Assembly (NCBI GenBank): GCA_050633265.1
Contig: JBOEGE010000011.1
Coordinates: 105,457 to 169,456 of the forward strand
Length of the DNA: 64,000 nt
Reading direction: 5' to 3'
From: JBLHZY01 sp050633265
GTDB lineage: Bacteria > Pseudomonadota > Alphaproteobacteria > Rhodobacterales > Rhodobacteraceae
In this document: positions 52,036 to 60,778 of the stretch, piece after piece
Layout of the letters: every line of letters starts with the position of its first letter
How positions within the stretch are numbered: position 1 is the stretch's first letter
Program-made: the position numbers and the translations under genes
Notes under the pieces: generated by a model
What the model was told of the DNA's origin: nothing
Seen by the model: only the letters and a program-made list of their open reading frames with translations
The model's database searches: none

Positions 52036-52908
52036 ATGGCGACCCAACATTCCCGCGCCGCTGGCCGGCTGATGATCTCTCCCGCAGTTCTGCTGCTTTT
52101 GGGCTGGATGATTATCCCGCTCTCGATGACGATCTACTTCTCGTTTCAGCACTACAACCTGCTCTCACCGGGCATGGAGCGCTTTATCGGATTTGCCAAT
52201 TATCAGTATTTCCTTACGGATCCGGCCTTCTTTGATGCGCTGGGCAATACGTTGGTCCTTGTGCTTGGCGTGCTTGCCATCACGACCATCGGCGGAACAC
52301 TTCTTGCGCTTCTGCTGGATCAGCCGATGTGGGGCCAAGGGATCGTGCGCATCCTTGTGATCGCGCCGTTCTTTGTGATGCCTACCGTTTCGGCGCTGGT
52401 CTGGAAAAACATGTTTATGAACCCGGTGAACGGGCTCTTTGCATATCTCGCCAAAGCGCTGGGCATGCAGCCGTTTGATTTCCTAAGTCACGCACCACTT
52501 GCCTCGATCATCTTGATTGTTTCATGGCAGTGGCTCCCTTTCGCGACCCTGATCTTGCTCACCGCATTTCAGTCACTGGATAGCGAACAGCTGGAAGCCT
52601 CCGAAATGGATGGCGCGGGCCCGTTTAGCCGCTTCTTCCATATCATGCTCCCGCACCTGAGCCGCGCCATCACCGTTGTGATCCTGATCCAAACGATCTT
52701 CCTGCTCTCGGTTTTTGCCGAAATCCTCGTCACCACAAATGGCGGCCCGGGCACAGCATCAACCAATCTTACCTACCTCGTTTATGCACAAAGCTTGCTG
52801 CAATTCGATGTGGGCGGCGGCTCGGCGGGCGGCATCGTTGCGGTCATCCTTGCAAACATTGTTGCGATCTTCCTGATGCGGATGATCGGCAAGAACTTGG
52901 AGGCCTGA
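52036..52908 (+). CDS. smoF: sorbitol/mannitol ABC transporter permease SmoF
   Basis: 290 residues, six membrane helices of the MalF type without large inserts. The EAA loop is EASEMDGAGPFSRFFHIMLP. PMWGQGIVRILVIAPFFVMP is typical of polyol permeases. It is followed by smoG after three bases and works with SmoG and SmoK. Start ATG 52036 follows AAGGGGC. Confidence 0.93.
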   Translation: MATQHSRAAGRLMISPAVLLLLGWMIIPLSMTIYFSFQHYNLLSPGMERFIGFANYQYFLTDPAFFDALGNTLVLVLGVLAITTIGGTLLALLLDQPMWGQGIVRILVIAPFFVMPTVSALVWKNMFMNPVNGLFAYLAKALGMQPFDFLSHAPLASIILIVSWQWLPFATLILLTAFQSLDSEQLEASEMDGAGPFSRFFHIMLPHLSRAITVVILIQTIFLLSVFAEILVTTNGGPGTASTNLTYLVYAQSLLQFDVGGGSAGGIVAVILANIVAIFLMRMIGKNLEA

Positions 52909-52911
52909 TCC

Positions 52912-53742
52912 ATGGCACGCGCAGTCACAAACCGCCGCAAACTCATCATAACGCTCATCGCTTGGACGTTTGGGGTGGCGATCTTCTTCCCGATCCTTTG
53001 GACGATCCTCACCTCGTTCAAAACAGAGGCCGAAGCCATCGCATCGCCCCCTTCGTTCTTGGGGTTTGAATGGACAACGGAAAATTACAGCACCGTGCTT
53101 GAGCGCTCGAATTACTTCCGCCATTTCTGGAATTCGGTGGTGATCTCGCTCGGCTCGACCCTGCTTGGCCTGATCATTGCGATCCCGGCGGCATGGTCGA
53201 TGGCCTTTGTGCCGGGTAAACACACCAAGAATATCCTGATGTGGATGCTCAGCACAAAGATGCTGCCGCCCGTTGGCGTTTTGATCCCGATCTACCTGAT
53301 CTTTCGCGATGTTGGGCTGCTCGATAGCCGCGCGGGCCTTGTGCTTGTTCTGACACTGATCAACCTGCCGATCATCGTCTGGATGCTCTACACCTATTTC
53401 AAGGAAATCCCCGGCGAAATTCTTGAGGCAAGCCGGATGGATGGCGCCTCGCTTCGCTCTGAAATCATCTATGTGCTCACGCCAATGGCCGTACCTGGCA
53501 TCGCCTCGACCCTGCTGCTCAACGTGATCCTCGCTTGGAACGAAGCCTTCTGGACCCTCAATTTAACGGCCGCAAAAGCAGCGCCGCTCACCGCATTTAT
53601 CGCAAGCTACTCAAGCCCTGAGGGCCTGTTTTACGCCAAACTCAGCGCTGCCAGCACCATGGCCATCGCGCCGATCCTCATCCTTGGCTGGTTCAGCCAG
53701 AAACAACTCGTCCGCGGCCTGACATTCGGCGCAGTGAAGTAA
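52912..53742 (+). CDS. smoG: sorbitol/mannitol ABC transporter permease SmoG
   Basis: 276 residues, six helices of the MalG type. The EAA loop is EASRMDGASLRSEIIYVLTP. SFKTEAEAIASPPSFLGFEW after the first helix is common to polyol permeases. Lies between smoF and smoK with short spacers (3 and 10 bases). Unlike the MalG-type gene at 30.9-32.1 kb it has no N-terminal extension. Confidence 0.93.
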   Translation: MARAVTNRRKLIITLIAWTFGVAIFFPILWTILTSFKTEAEAIASPPSFLGFEWTTENYSTVLERSNYFRHFWNSVVISLGSTLLGLIIAIPAAWSMAFVPGKHTKNILMWMLSTKMLPPVGVLIPIYLIFRDVGLLDSRAGLVLVLTLINLPIIVWMLYTYFKEIPGEILEASRMDGASLRSEIIYVLTPMAVPGIASTLLLNVILAWNEAFWTLNLTAAKAAPLTAFIASYSSPEGLFYAKLSAASTMAIAPILILGWFSQKQLVRGLTFGAVK

Positions 53743-53752
53743 GGAAAAGACT

Positions 53753-54754
53753 ATGGGACAGATCACACTCAAAGACGTGACGAAAAGCTTTGGCGATGTT
53801 CAAGTCATCCCGCCGCTGAATTTGGAAATTAACGACGGCGAATTCGTTGTCTTTGTCGGGCCCTCTGGCTGCGGGAAATCAACGTTGCTGCGGCTGATCG
53901 CCGGGCTTGAGGATGTCACTTCGGGGATGATTTCGATTGACGGAAATGATGCCACAATGGTGCCGCCCGCCAAGCGCGGCCTTGCGATGGTGTTTCAGTC
54001 CTATGCGCTTTATCCCCATATGTCGGTGCGCAAAAACATCGCCTTTCCGCTGCGCATGGCGGGCATGGATAAGGCCGAGCAAGACCAGCGCGTTGAAGCC
54101 GCCGCCAAGGTTCTTAACCTGAACGATTACATCGATCGCCGCCCCGGCCAGCTTTCCGGCGGCCAGCGCCAAAGGGTTGCTATCGGGCGCGCGATTGTGC
54201 GCGAACCGGCGGCATTCCTCTTTGACGAGCCGCTCTCAAACTTGGACGCATCCCTGCGCGTCAACATGCGCCTTGAGATCTCCGAGCTGCACCAAACGCT
54301 GGCAACAACGATGGTCTATGTGACGCACGACCAAGTTGAAGCCATGACAATGGCCGATAAAATCGTTGTGCTCCAAGCCGGCAATATCGAGCAAGTCGGA
54401 TCGCCGCTTGAGCTCTATCGCAGCCCGCGCAACCGCTTTGTGGCGGGCTTCATCGGCTCGCCAAAGATGAACTTCATCGAGGGCGAAGAGGCGGCAAAAC
54501 ACAAGGCCCACGCTATCGGCATCCGCCCCGAACACCTTGATATTGCGATGGATAAAGGCGCGTGGAAAGGGACTGTCGGCGTCTCAGAGCATCTCGGTTC
54601 TGATACGTTCATGCATGTGCATGTTGATGGCATCGGAACGCTCAATGTGCGCGCATCCGGCGAGGTCGAAGTCCATCATGGCGATACGATCTACCTCACC
54701 CCACAAGACGCAAACCTGCATCGTTTCGGGGCTGATGGCCTCACACTTAGCTGA
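53753..54754 (+). CDS. smoK: sorbitol/mannitol ABC transporter ATP-binding protein SmoK
   Basis: 333 residues. Walker A GPSGCGKS (36-43), signature LSGGQRQRVAIGRAIVREP, Walker B AFLFDEPLSNLDA, C-terminal TOBE domain with IGIRPEHLDIA. It energises SmoFG. A related ATPase lies at 28.6-29.6 kb for the other sugar operon. Followed after 22 bases by mtlK; the sorbitol dehydrogenase smoS known at this place in Rhodobacter sphaeroides is missing. Confidence 0.93.
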   Translation: MGQITLKDVTKSFGDVQVIPPLNLEINDGEFVVFVGPSGCGKSTLLRLIAGLEDVTSGMISIDGNDATMVPPAKRGLAMVFQSYALYPHMSVRKNIAFPLRMAGMDKAEQDQRVEAAAKVLNLNDYIDRRPGQLSGGQRQRVAIGRAIVREPAAFLFDEPLSNLDASLRVNMRLEISELHQTLATTMVYVTHDQVEAMTMADKIVVLQAGNIEQVGSPLELYRSPRNRFVAGFIGSPKMNFIEGEEAAKHKAHAIGIRPEHLDIAMDKGAWKGTVGVSEHLGSDTFMHVHVDGIGTLNVRASGEVEVHHGDTIYLTPQDANLHRFGADGLTLS

Positions 54755-54776
54755 TATTTAAAAGGTTCTGATTGAG

Positions 54777-56246
54777 ATGAAGCTTGACCAATCTAACTTC
54801 GCGGCGCTGCCGGATGCGGTTGCACGCCCAGGATATGATCGCGCAAAACTGACGCCCGGGATCGTGCATATCGGTGTCGGAAATTTTCACCGCGCGCATC
54901 AGGCTGTCTATCTGGATGATCTGTTTAACATGGGGCTCGCGCAGGATTGGGCAATCATCGGCGCGGGTGTTCGCGCAGGCGATGCGGTGATGCGCGAAAC
55001 ACTGGCCAAGCAAGATTACCTCAACACTGTGATCGAGATGGAACCGGGCGCGCACCAAGCCCGCGTGATCGGCGCGATGATTGATTTCCTACCTGTCGAG
55101 CCAAATAATGCGCGCCTGATCGCGACAATGGCCCGCCCCGAAATCCGCATCGTTTCTCTGACCGTAACAGAGGGCGGATATTTCATTGATCCGGCCACCG
55201 GCGCCTTTGATCCGACCCATCCCGAGATTGCCAAAGACGCGGCAAACCCAAGCGCGCCCGCAACAGCCTTTGGTGCGATTATCGCCGCTTTGCGCCTGCG
55301 CCGTGATGCAGGTGTGATCCCCTTTACAGTGATGTCTTGCGATAATCTGCCGGGCAATGGCCATGTAACCAAAGACGCCGTGATCGGCCTTGCCCGCCTT
55401 ATGGATGAGGCGCTTGCTGATTGGATCGCTGCCAATGTCGCTTTTCCCAACGGTATGGTTGATCGCATCACGCCCGCCACCGGCCCGATTGAACGCGCCC
55501 GTGTGATCGAAGCCTTTGGCATTGAGGACGCAGCGCCGGTGTTTTGCGAGCCATTCCGCCAATGGGTGCTTGAGGATCATTTCCCCGCTGGCCGCCCCCC
55601 GTTTGAGCGCGCAGGCGTGACCCTCACCGATCAGGTTGAAGCCTTCGAGATGATGAAAATCCGCATCCTCAATGGCGGCCACGCGATCATCGCCTATCCC
55701 GGCGGCTTGCTCGATATTGAATATGTGCACGAGGCCATGGAGCACCCGCTGATCGCCGCCTTCTTGGCCAAGATCGAAACCGATGAGGTGATCCCCATCG
55801 TGCCCCCCGTGCCCGGCACCAAGCTGAGCGATTATCACGCGCTGATCACCGAGCGATTTGCCAATCCAGATGTGGGCGATACGGTGCGCCGGCTTTGCCT
55901 TGACGGCTCCAACCGCCAGCCGAAATTCATCATCCCAAGCCTGCGCGATAATCTGGCGGCCGATGTGCTTCCCGAAGGGCTCTTGCTGCTCAGTGCCATG
56001 TGGTGCCGCTATTGCTTTGGCACGTCTGAAAGCGGGGCAGAGATTGCCCCGAATGATCCCAATTGGGCCGCCCTTCAAACGCGCGCGAAAGAGGCCCAAA
56101 GCCGCCCTGTCGCATGGCTTGAAATGGAAGATATCTATGGCGACCTTGCCCAAAATGAAGCCGTGGTCAGCGCGTTTTCTGCGCTGCTCAGCGATCTTTG
56201 GGCCGAGGGCACAGAAGCGATGATCAAGCGCTATCTCGCGGCGTAA
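54777..56246 (+). CDS. mtlK: mannitol 2-dehydrogenase (long-chain polyol dehydrogenase)
   Basis: 489 residues. The NAD site is GIVHIGVGNFHRAHQAVYLD near residue 23-42, and the catalytic residues are K294, N299 and H302 in KIRILNGGH, one position off the well-studied Pseudomonas fluorescens enzyme (K295, N300, H303). It oxidises D-mannitol to D-fructose, and also arabitol or sorbitol in some members. It ends the smoEFGK–mtlK operon; no fructokinase follows. Confidence 0.95.
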   Translation: MKLDQSNFAALPDAVARPGYDRAKLTPGIVHIGVGNFHRAHQAVYLDDLFNMGLAQDWAIIGAGVRAGDAVMRETLAKQDYLNTVIEMEPGAHQARVIGAMIDFLPVEPNNARLIATMARPEIRIVSLTVTEGGYFIDPATGAFDPTHPEIAKDAANPSAPATAFGAIIAALRLRRDAGVIPFTVMSCDNLPGNGHVTKDAVIGLARLMDEALADWIAANVAFPNGMVDRITPATGPIERARVIEAFGIEDAAPVFCEPFRQWVLEDHFPAGRPPFERAGVTLTDQVEAFEMMKIRILNGGHAIIAYPGGLLDIEYVHEAMEHPLIAAFLAKIETDEVIPIVPPVPGTKLSDYHALITERFANPDVGDTVRRLCLDGSNRQPKFIIPSLRDNLAADVLPEGLLLLSAMWCRYCFGTSESGAEIAPNDPNWAALQTRAKEAQSRPVAWLEMEDIYGDLAQNEAVVSAFSALLSDLWAEGTEAMIKRYLAA

Positions 56247-56344
56247 TCGGGCCGCCAAAACGGGCCGCTCAAATCCCCCGTGCGCTCAAAAAATACCGTG
56301 CTACACTCCTCTTCTGTTGAAGCAATGGGGGAGGCATTTGCATC

Positions 56345-57966
56345 ATGACGAAAGCATATTCGCAAGGTTTGGAAAAGAACGCGGCCAATCATGTGCCGTT
56401 GACGCCGCTTTCCTTTTTGAACCGCACGGCCGCAGTCTATCCTGATCGCACCGCGATCCTTCACGGCCTTCATAAAACGAGCTACCGCGAAATGCAGGCG
56501 CGTTGTCGCCGCCTTGCCTCGGCGCTTATCGCGCGCGGGATTGAACGCAACGATACCGTAGCGATCATGGCGCCCAATATTCCGGCCTTTGTTGAGGCGA
56601 GTTTTGGCGTCCCGATGGCGGGGGCTGTGCTGAACGCGATCAACACACGGCTCGATCCAGAAGCGGTTGCCTTTATCCTAGGGCACGGCGAGGCCAAACT
56701 TATCCTTGTGGATCGCGAGCTTGGCGATGTTGTGGCGCAGGCCTGCGCAAAGATGCAAAACCCGCCTTTGATCATTGATATTGATGATCCGCTTGCAACC
56801 AGCGGCGCGCTTGTCGGCGGCCTCGATTACGAAGCGCTTTTGGCCAGCGGCGATCCTGATTTTCCCGGCCTGTTGCCGATGATGAATGGGAGGCCATCGC
56901 GCTGAACTATACCTCCGGGACAACGGGCGATCCAAAAGGCGTCGTCTATTCGCACCGCGGCGCCTATCTAAATGCGATGGGCAACGCGATCACATGGGCG
57001 ATGCCGCATTTTCCGATCTATCTCTGGACCCTGCCGATGTTTCATTGCAACGGCTGGTGCTTCCCCTGGACGATCACAGCCATGGCCGGAACCCATGTTT
57101 GCCTGCGCCGGGTTGAGGGGCCTGCCATCCTTGAAAGCATTGCGCAAAATGGCATCACCCATCTGTGCGGCGCGCCAATTGTGATGAGCATGATGGCCGC
57201 AGTCCCCGAAGATCAACGCCCCAACTGGACCCAACAGGTCAAAATGATGACAGCCGGTGCCGCGCCGCCCGCCGCAGTGATCGCAGGCATGGATGATCTT
57301 GCGATCGAAGTGACCCATGTCTATGGGCTTACCGAAGTTTACGGCCCCTGCGTTATCTGCGCCTGGCATCCTGAATGGTCGGATCATTCGCCCGCAGAGC
57401 AAGCGAAAATCAAATCGCGCCAAGGGGTGGCTTATGAGGTTCAGGAGGGGATCATGGTCGCCGATCCTGAAACCTTAGATCCCGTGCCTTGGGATGGCGA
57501 AACGATGGGCGAAATCATGATGCGCGGCAATGTGATGATGAAAGGCTATCTGAAAAATCCAGAAACCACGGCTGCGGCCTTTAAAGGCGGCTGGTATCAT
57601 ACCGGCGATCTGGCCGTTCAGCATCCCGATGGCTATGTCGAAATCAAGGACCGCTCCAAGGATATCATCATCTCTGGCGGCGAAAATATCTCCTCAATCG
57701 AGATCGAAGACGTGCTCTATGCGCATCCCGCCGTTGCCACCGCGGCTGTCGTTGCCAAGCCGGATGCGCGATGGGGCGAAACCCCTTGTGCCTTCATTGA
57801 ACTCAAAGCGGGGCTGCGCGCAGATGAGGCGGAATTGATCGCTCATTGCCGCAAGCATCTGGCGCATTTCAAATGCCCGCGCAGCATTGTTTTTGAGGAA
57901 ATCCCCAAAACCTCGACCGGCAAAATCCAAAAATTTGCCCTGCGCGAAAAGGCCCGCGCACTCTAG
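56345..57966 (+). pseudogene. acyl-CoA synthetase (AMP-binding, DmdB/FadD-like) broken by a one-base frameshift
   Basis: The first part runs from ATG 56345 (after GGGGGAGG) to a stop at 56903-56905 and ends in the wrong residues PMMNGRPSR. The next frame continues without break from about 56879 with DDEWEAIALNYTSGTTGDPK, that is the phosphate loop, then LPMFHCNGWCFPWT, HVYGLTEVYGPC, GWYHTGDLAV, KDRSKDIIISGGENISS and the C-terminal KTSTGKIQKF, to a stop at 57966. Restoring one G after 56878 (CCG-GAT) gives one protein of 540 residues, the normal length. The type matches ligases for medium-chain or methylmercaptopropionate substrates. No slippery heptamer is seen, so a real mutation or a sequencing error is likely. 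Confidence 0.9.
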
Positions 57967-57989
57967 CCAAAGCTGCAAACCCGGGCGCC

Positions 57990-58010
57990 CTGCGAAAGCC
58001 GCTTTCGCAG
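57990..58010 (+). terminator. hairpin between the acyl-CoA synthetase and pcaI
   Basis: CTGCGAAAG (57990-57998) and CTTTCGCAG (58002-58010) form a perfect nine-pair stem with a CCG loop. There is no T-run after it. It may end the upstream transcript or mark a processing site. Confidence 0.5.
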
Positions 58011-58080
58011 AATCCGATTGCGAGCGCCCCCAAGGCTGGCCTATCTAAGCCTCGACAAAGATGCGGGAGGCGCTTTTTAG

Positions 58081-58788
58081 ATGGATAAAACAGTGGCGAG
58101 CTTGGCCGAGGCTGTAGCGGGAATTCCAGACGGGGCAGTCGTTATGATCGGCGGGTTTGGCGGATCGGGCGGGCCGATTGAATTGATCCATGCGCTGATT
58201 GATCAAGGCGCAAAAGACCTAACCGTGATCAACAATAACGCAGGTGCAGGCGGCGTTGGCATTGCTGCATTGCTTGATGCGGGCCGTGTGTCCAAAGTGA
58301 TTTGCTCCTATCCGCGCACCTCTGATCCGCGCGCCTTTAATGCCAGATACCGCGCAGGCGAAGTTGAGCTTGAGATTGTGCCCCAAGGAACTTTGGCCGA
58401 ACGCATCCGCGCTGGCGGCGCAGGCATCCCGGCGTTTTACACCCCAACCTCCGTTGGAACTGAGCTGGCGGATGGCAAACCGGTCGGCGAATTTGAGGGC
58501 AAAACCTATGTGCAAGAACGCTGGCTCAAGGCTGATTTCGCCCTGATCAAAGCGCGCGATGCAGACCCTCACGGCAATCTGACCTACAACAAAGCCGCGC
58601 GCAATTTCTCGCCCCTTATGGCGATGGCCTGCAAAACGACGATTGTTCAAGCGAGCAATATTGTGCCCCTTGGCGCGATTGATCCCGAGCAAGTCATCAC
58701 ACCGGGCATCTTTACGGACCGCATCGTCAAAGTCGAAAACCCGGCGCAAGAGGAAGTCCTCGTGAAAGAAGGAGCAACCTATCCATGA
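58081..58788 (+). CDS. pcaI: 3-oxoadipate CoA-transferase subunit A
   Basis: 235 residues of the family I CoA-transferase alpha subunit. IGGFGGSGGPIELIHALID (23-41) is the CoA-binding loop region, and INNNAGAGGVGIAALL and ICSYPRTSDPRAFN are typical of PcaI rather than of the acetoacetate enzyme. With PcaJ it moves CoA from succinyl-CoA to 3-oxoadipate. It overlaps pcaJ by four bases, and pcaF follows, which supports the oxoadipate function; acetoacetate as substrate cannot be excluded. Confidence 0.88.
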   Translation: MDKTVASLAEAVAGIPDGAVVMIGGFGGSGGPIELIHALIDQGAKDLTVINNNAGAGGVGIAALLDAGRVSKVICSYPRTSDPRAFNARYRAGEVELEIVPQGTLAERIRAGGAGIPAFYTPTSVGTELADGKPVGEFEGKTYVQERWLKADFALIKARDADPHGNLTYNKAARNFSPLMAMACKTTIVQASNIVPLGAIDPEQVITPGIFTDRIVKVENPAQEEVLVKEGATYP

Positions 58789-59456
58789 GCGAGAAACTGA
58801 CAAATGCCCAAATAGCCTGGCGCGTGGCCCAAGATATTGAAGACGGCGCCTATGTAAATCTAGGCATCGGCTTTCCTGAAATGGTCGCCCAATATCAGCC
58901 AGAAGGGCGCGCTGCGATTTTTCACTCCGAGAATGGCCTGCTTGATTTTGGCGAGCGGCCAGCCGAGGGCGAAGAAGATTGGGATCTGATCAACGCTGGC
59001 AAAAAACCAGTGACCTACAAGCCCGGGGCTTCGATCTTTCACCAGGCCGATAGTTTTGCGATTGTGCGCGGGGGGCATCTTGATGTTGCTGTTCTGGGTG
59101 CATTTGAAGTCGCGGCCAATGGCGATCTGGCAAATTGGAAGCGCGATCCCAATGATATTCCGGCCGTGGGCGGGGCGATGGATCTTGTTCATGGCGCGGG
59201 CGAAGTCTTTGTGATCACCGAACATGTGACCAAAAAAGGCGCGCCCAAACTGGTTGAACGCTGCTCGTTTCCGCTCACAGGCGTTGGCTGCGTGACCCGT
59301 ATCTATACCAGCCACGCCGTGATCCATATCACCGAGCGCGGATTTGTCCTGCGTGAAAAACTGCCCGGCATCAGCTTTGACGAGCTGCAAGACATGACCG
59401 GCGCCCCCCTTCATACCGATGGCCCTGTGGCCGATCTCATCGTGCCCGCGCTCTAG
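58785..59456 (+). CDS. pcaJ: 3-oxoadipate CoA-transferase subunit B
   Basis: 223 residues. The catalytic glutamate is E49 in FHSENGLLDFG, which forms the glutamyl-CoA intermediate. VNLGIGFPEMVAQ and KKGAPKLVERCSFPLTGVG are standard for the beta subunit. Coupled to pcaI by ATGA, 26 bases before pcaF. Confidence 0.9.
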   Translation: MSEKLTNAQIAWRVAQDIEDGAYVNLGIGFPEMVAQYQPEGRAAIFHSENGLLDFGERPAEGEEDWDLINAGKKPVTYKPGASIFHQADSFAIVRGGHLDVAVLGAFEVAANGDLANWKRDPNDIPAVGGAMDLVHGAGEVFVITEHVTKKGAPKLVERCSFPLTGVGCVTRIYTSHAVIHITERGFVLREKLPGISFDELQDMTGAPLHTDGPVADLIVPAL

Positions 59457-59482
59457 GCGGCCAAACTACGGAGTTTCTCTCA

Positions 59483-60688
59483 ATGCCCGAAGCCTTTATC
59501 TGCGATTATATCCGAACCCCAATTGGCCGTTTTGGCGGCGCTCTTTCCTCTGTCCGTGCAGACGATCTTGGCGCTGTGCCGCTTGTCGCTTTGCAAGAGC
59601 GCAACAAAGGCGTGGATTGGGCCGCTATAGATGATGTTGTTTATGGCTGTGTGAACCAGGCAGGGGAAGACAACCGCAACGTTGCGCGTATGTCGCTTCT
59701 CTTGGCGGGTTTGCCCGATGTAATCCCTGGCTCAACCGTAAACCGTTTGTGTGGTTCGGGCATGGATGCGCTCACGATCGCCGCGCGCGCGATCAAGGCG
59801 GGCGAGGCCGAGATCATGATTGCTGGCGGTGTTGAATCGATGAGCCGTTCGCCCTTCGTGATGCCAAAAGCCACCGCTGCTTTTTCGCGCAACGCCGAGA
59901 TTTATGACACAACCATTGGCTGGCGCTTTATCAACAAGCAGATGGATAAGCTCTACGGCACAGAATCCATGCCAGAAACAGCGGAAAACGTGGCGGCGGA
60001 TTACAATATTTCGCGCGAAGATCAGGATGTCTTTGCTGCGGCATCCCAAGCGCGTGCAGTTGCTGCCCAGGAAAATGGCCGCCTCGGCCAAGAAATCGTT
60101 CCCGTGACGATTCCACAGCGCAAAGGCGATCCTATCGTCGTTTCAAAAGATGAACATCCCCGCGCGGGCACAACGGTTGAAGTGCTCTCAAAGCTGCGCG
60201 CTCCGTTTCGCGAAGGCGGCACTGTTACGGCGGGCAATGCCAGCGGCGTGAATGATGGCGCGGCGGCTCTGATTGTGGCGTCTGAGGAAGGCGCGCGCAA
60301 ACACGGGCTGACCCCGATTGCGCGGATTGTTGGTGGCGCAGCGGCGGGTGTTCCGCCGCGGATCATGGGGATTGGGCCTGCCCCCGCAACCAAGAAACTT
60401 TGCGCACGGCTCGGCATCAGCCCGGCCGATTTCGATGTGATCGAACTTAATGAAGCCTTTGCCGCCCAAGGGCTTGCAGTTCTGCGTGAGCTTGGGATTG
60501 CGGATGATGCGGCGCATGTCAATCCAAACGGTGGCGCAATTGCTTTGGGGCATCCGCTTGGGATGTCGGGCGCGCGTATTGCAGGAACTGCGGCGCTCGA
60601 GATGCAGATCAACGGCGGCAATCGCGCCCTTGCGACCATGTGTATTGGTGTGGGTCAGGGGATCGCGATCGCGCTTGAGAAAGTCTGA
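59483..60688 (+). CDS. pcaF: 3-oxoadipyl-CoA thiolase
   Basis: 401 residues of the thiolase family, the usual PcaF length. Active-site residues are C90 in NRLCGSGMDAL, H357 in ALGHPLGMSG and C387 in MCIGVGQG; NEAFAAQ is also present. PAEAFICDYIRTPIGRFGG-like PcaF N-terminus (MPEAFICDYI, RTPIGRFGGAL). It cleaves 3-oxoadipyl-CoA to succinyl-CoA and acetyl-CoA, the end of aromatic ring breakdown. The ring-cleavage genes are not in the window. Confidence 0.92.
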   Translation: MPEAFICDYIRTPIGRFGGALSSVRADDLGAVPLVALQERNKGVDWAAIDDVVYGCVNQAGEDNRNVARMSLLLAGLPDVIPGSTVNRLCGSGMDALTIAARAIKAGEAEIMIAGGVESMSRSPFVMPKATAAFSRNAEIYDTTIGWRFINKQMDKLYGTESMPETAENVAADYNISREDQDVFAAASQARAVAAQENGRLGQEIVPVTIPQRKGDPIVVSKDEHPRAGTTVEVLSKLRAPFREGGTVTAGNASGVNDGAAALIVASEEGARKHGLTPIARIVGGAAAGVPPRIMGIGPAPATKKLCARLGISPADFDVIELNEAFAAQGLAVLRELGIADDAAHVNPNGGAIALGHPLGMSGARIAGTAALEMQINGGNRALATMCIGVGQGIAIALEKV

Positions 60689-60725
60689 TCACAGGCCAGT
60701 TGCGCGTGTCTTATCTAATGGCAAA

Positions 60726-60755
60726 AAGGGCGCGTGGATTGCTCCGCGCGCCCTT
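60726..60755. terminator. bidirectional terminator between pcaF and the second chemoreceptor gene
   Basis: AAGGGCGCGTGGA (60726-60738) pairs with TCCGCGCGCCCTT (60743-60755), 13 positions with one wobble and a four-base loop. On the minus strand it is followed by TTTGCC after the paired TT, giving five T's in all, so it is a good terminator for the receptor gene and a usable one for pcaF. Confidence 0.8.
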
Positions 60756-60778
60756 ACTCTGTCTAGAATTGCTGCGCC

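Noticed and set aside
55089..56258. 389-codon minus-strand frame opposite mtlK
   Set aside because: Shadow of mtlK, which carries the K294/N299/H302 catalytic motif.
56870..56890. Programmed -1 ribosomal frameshift in the acyl-CoA synthetase
   Set aside because: No slippery heptamer or following stem-loop is seen, and other members of the family are encoded in one frame.
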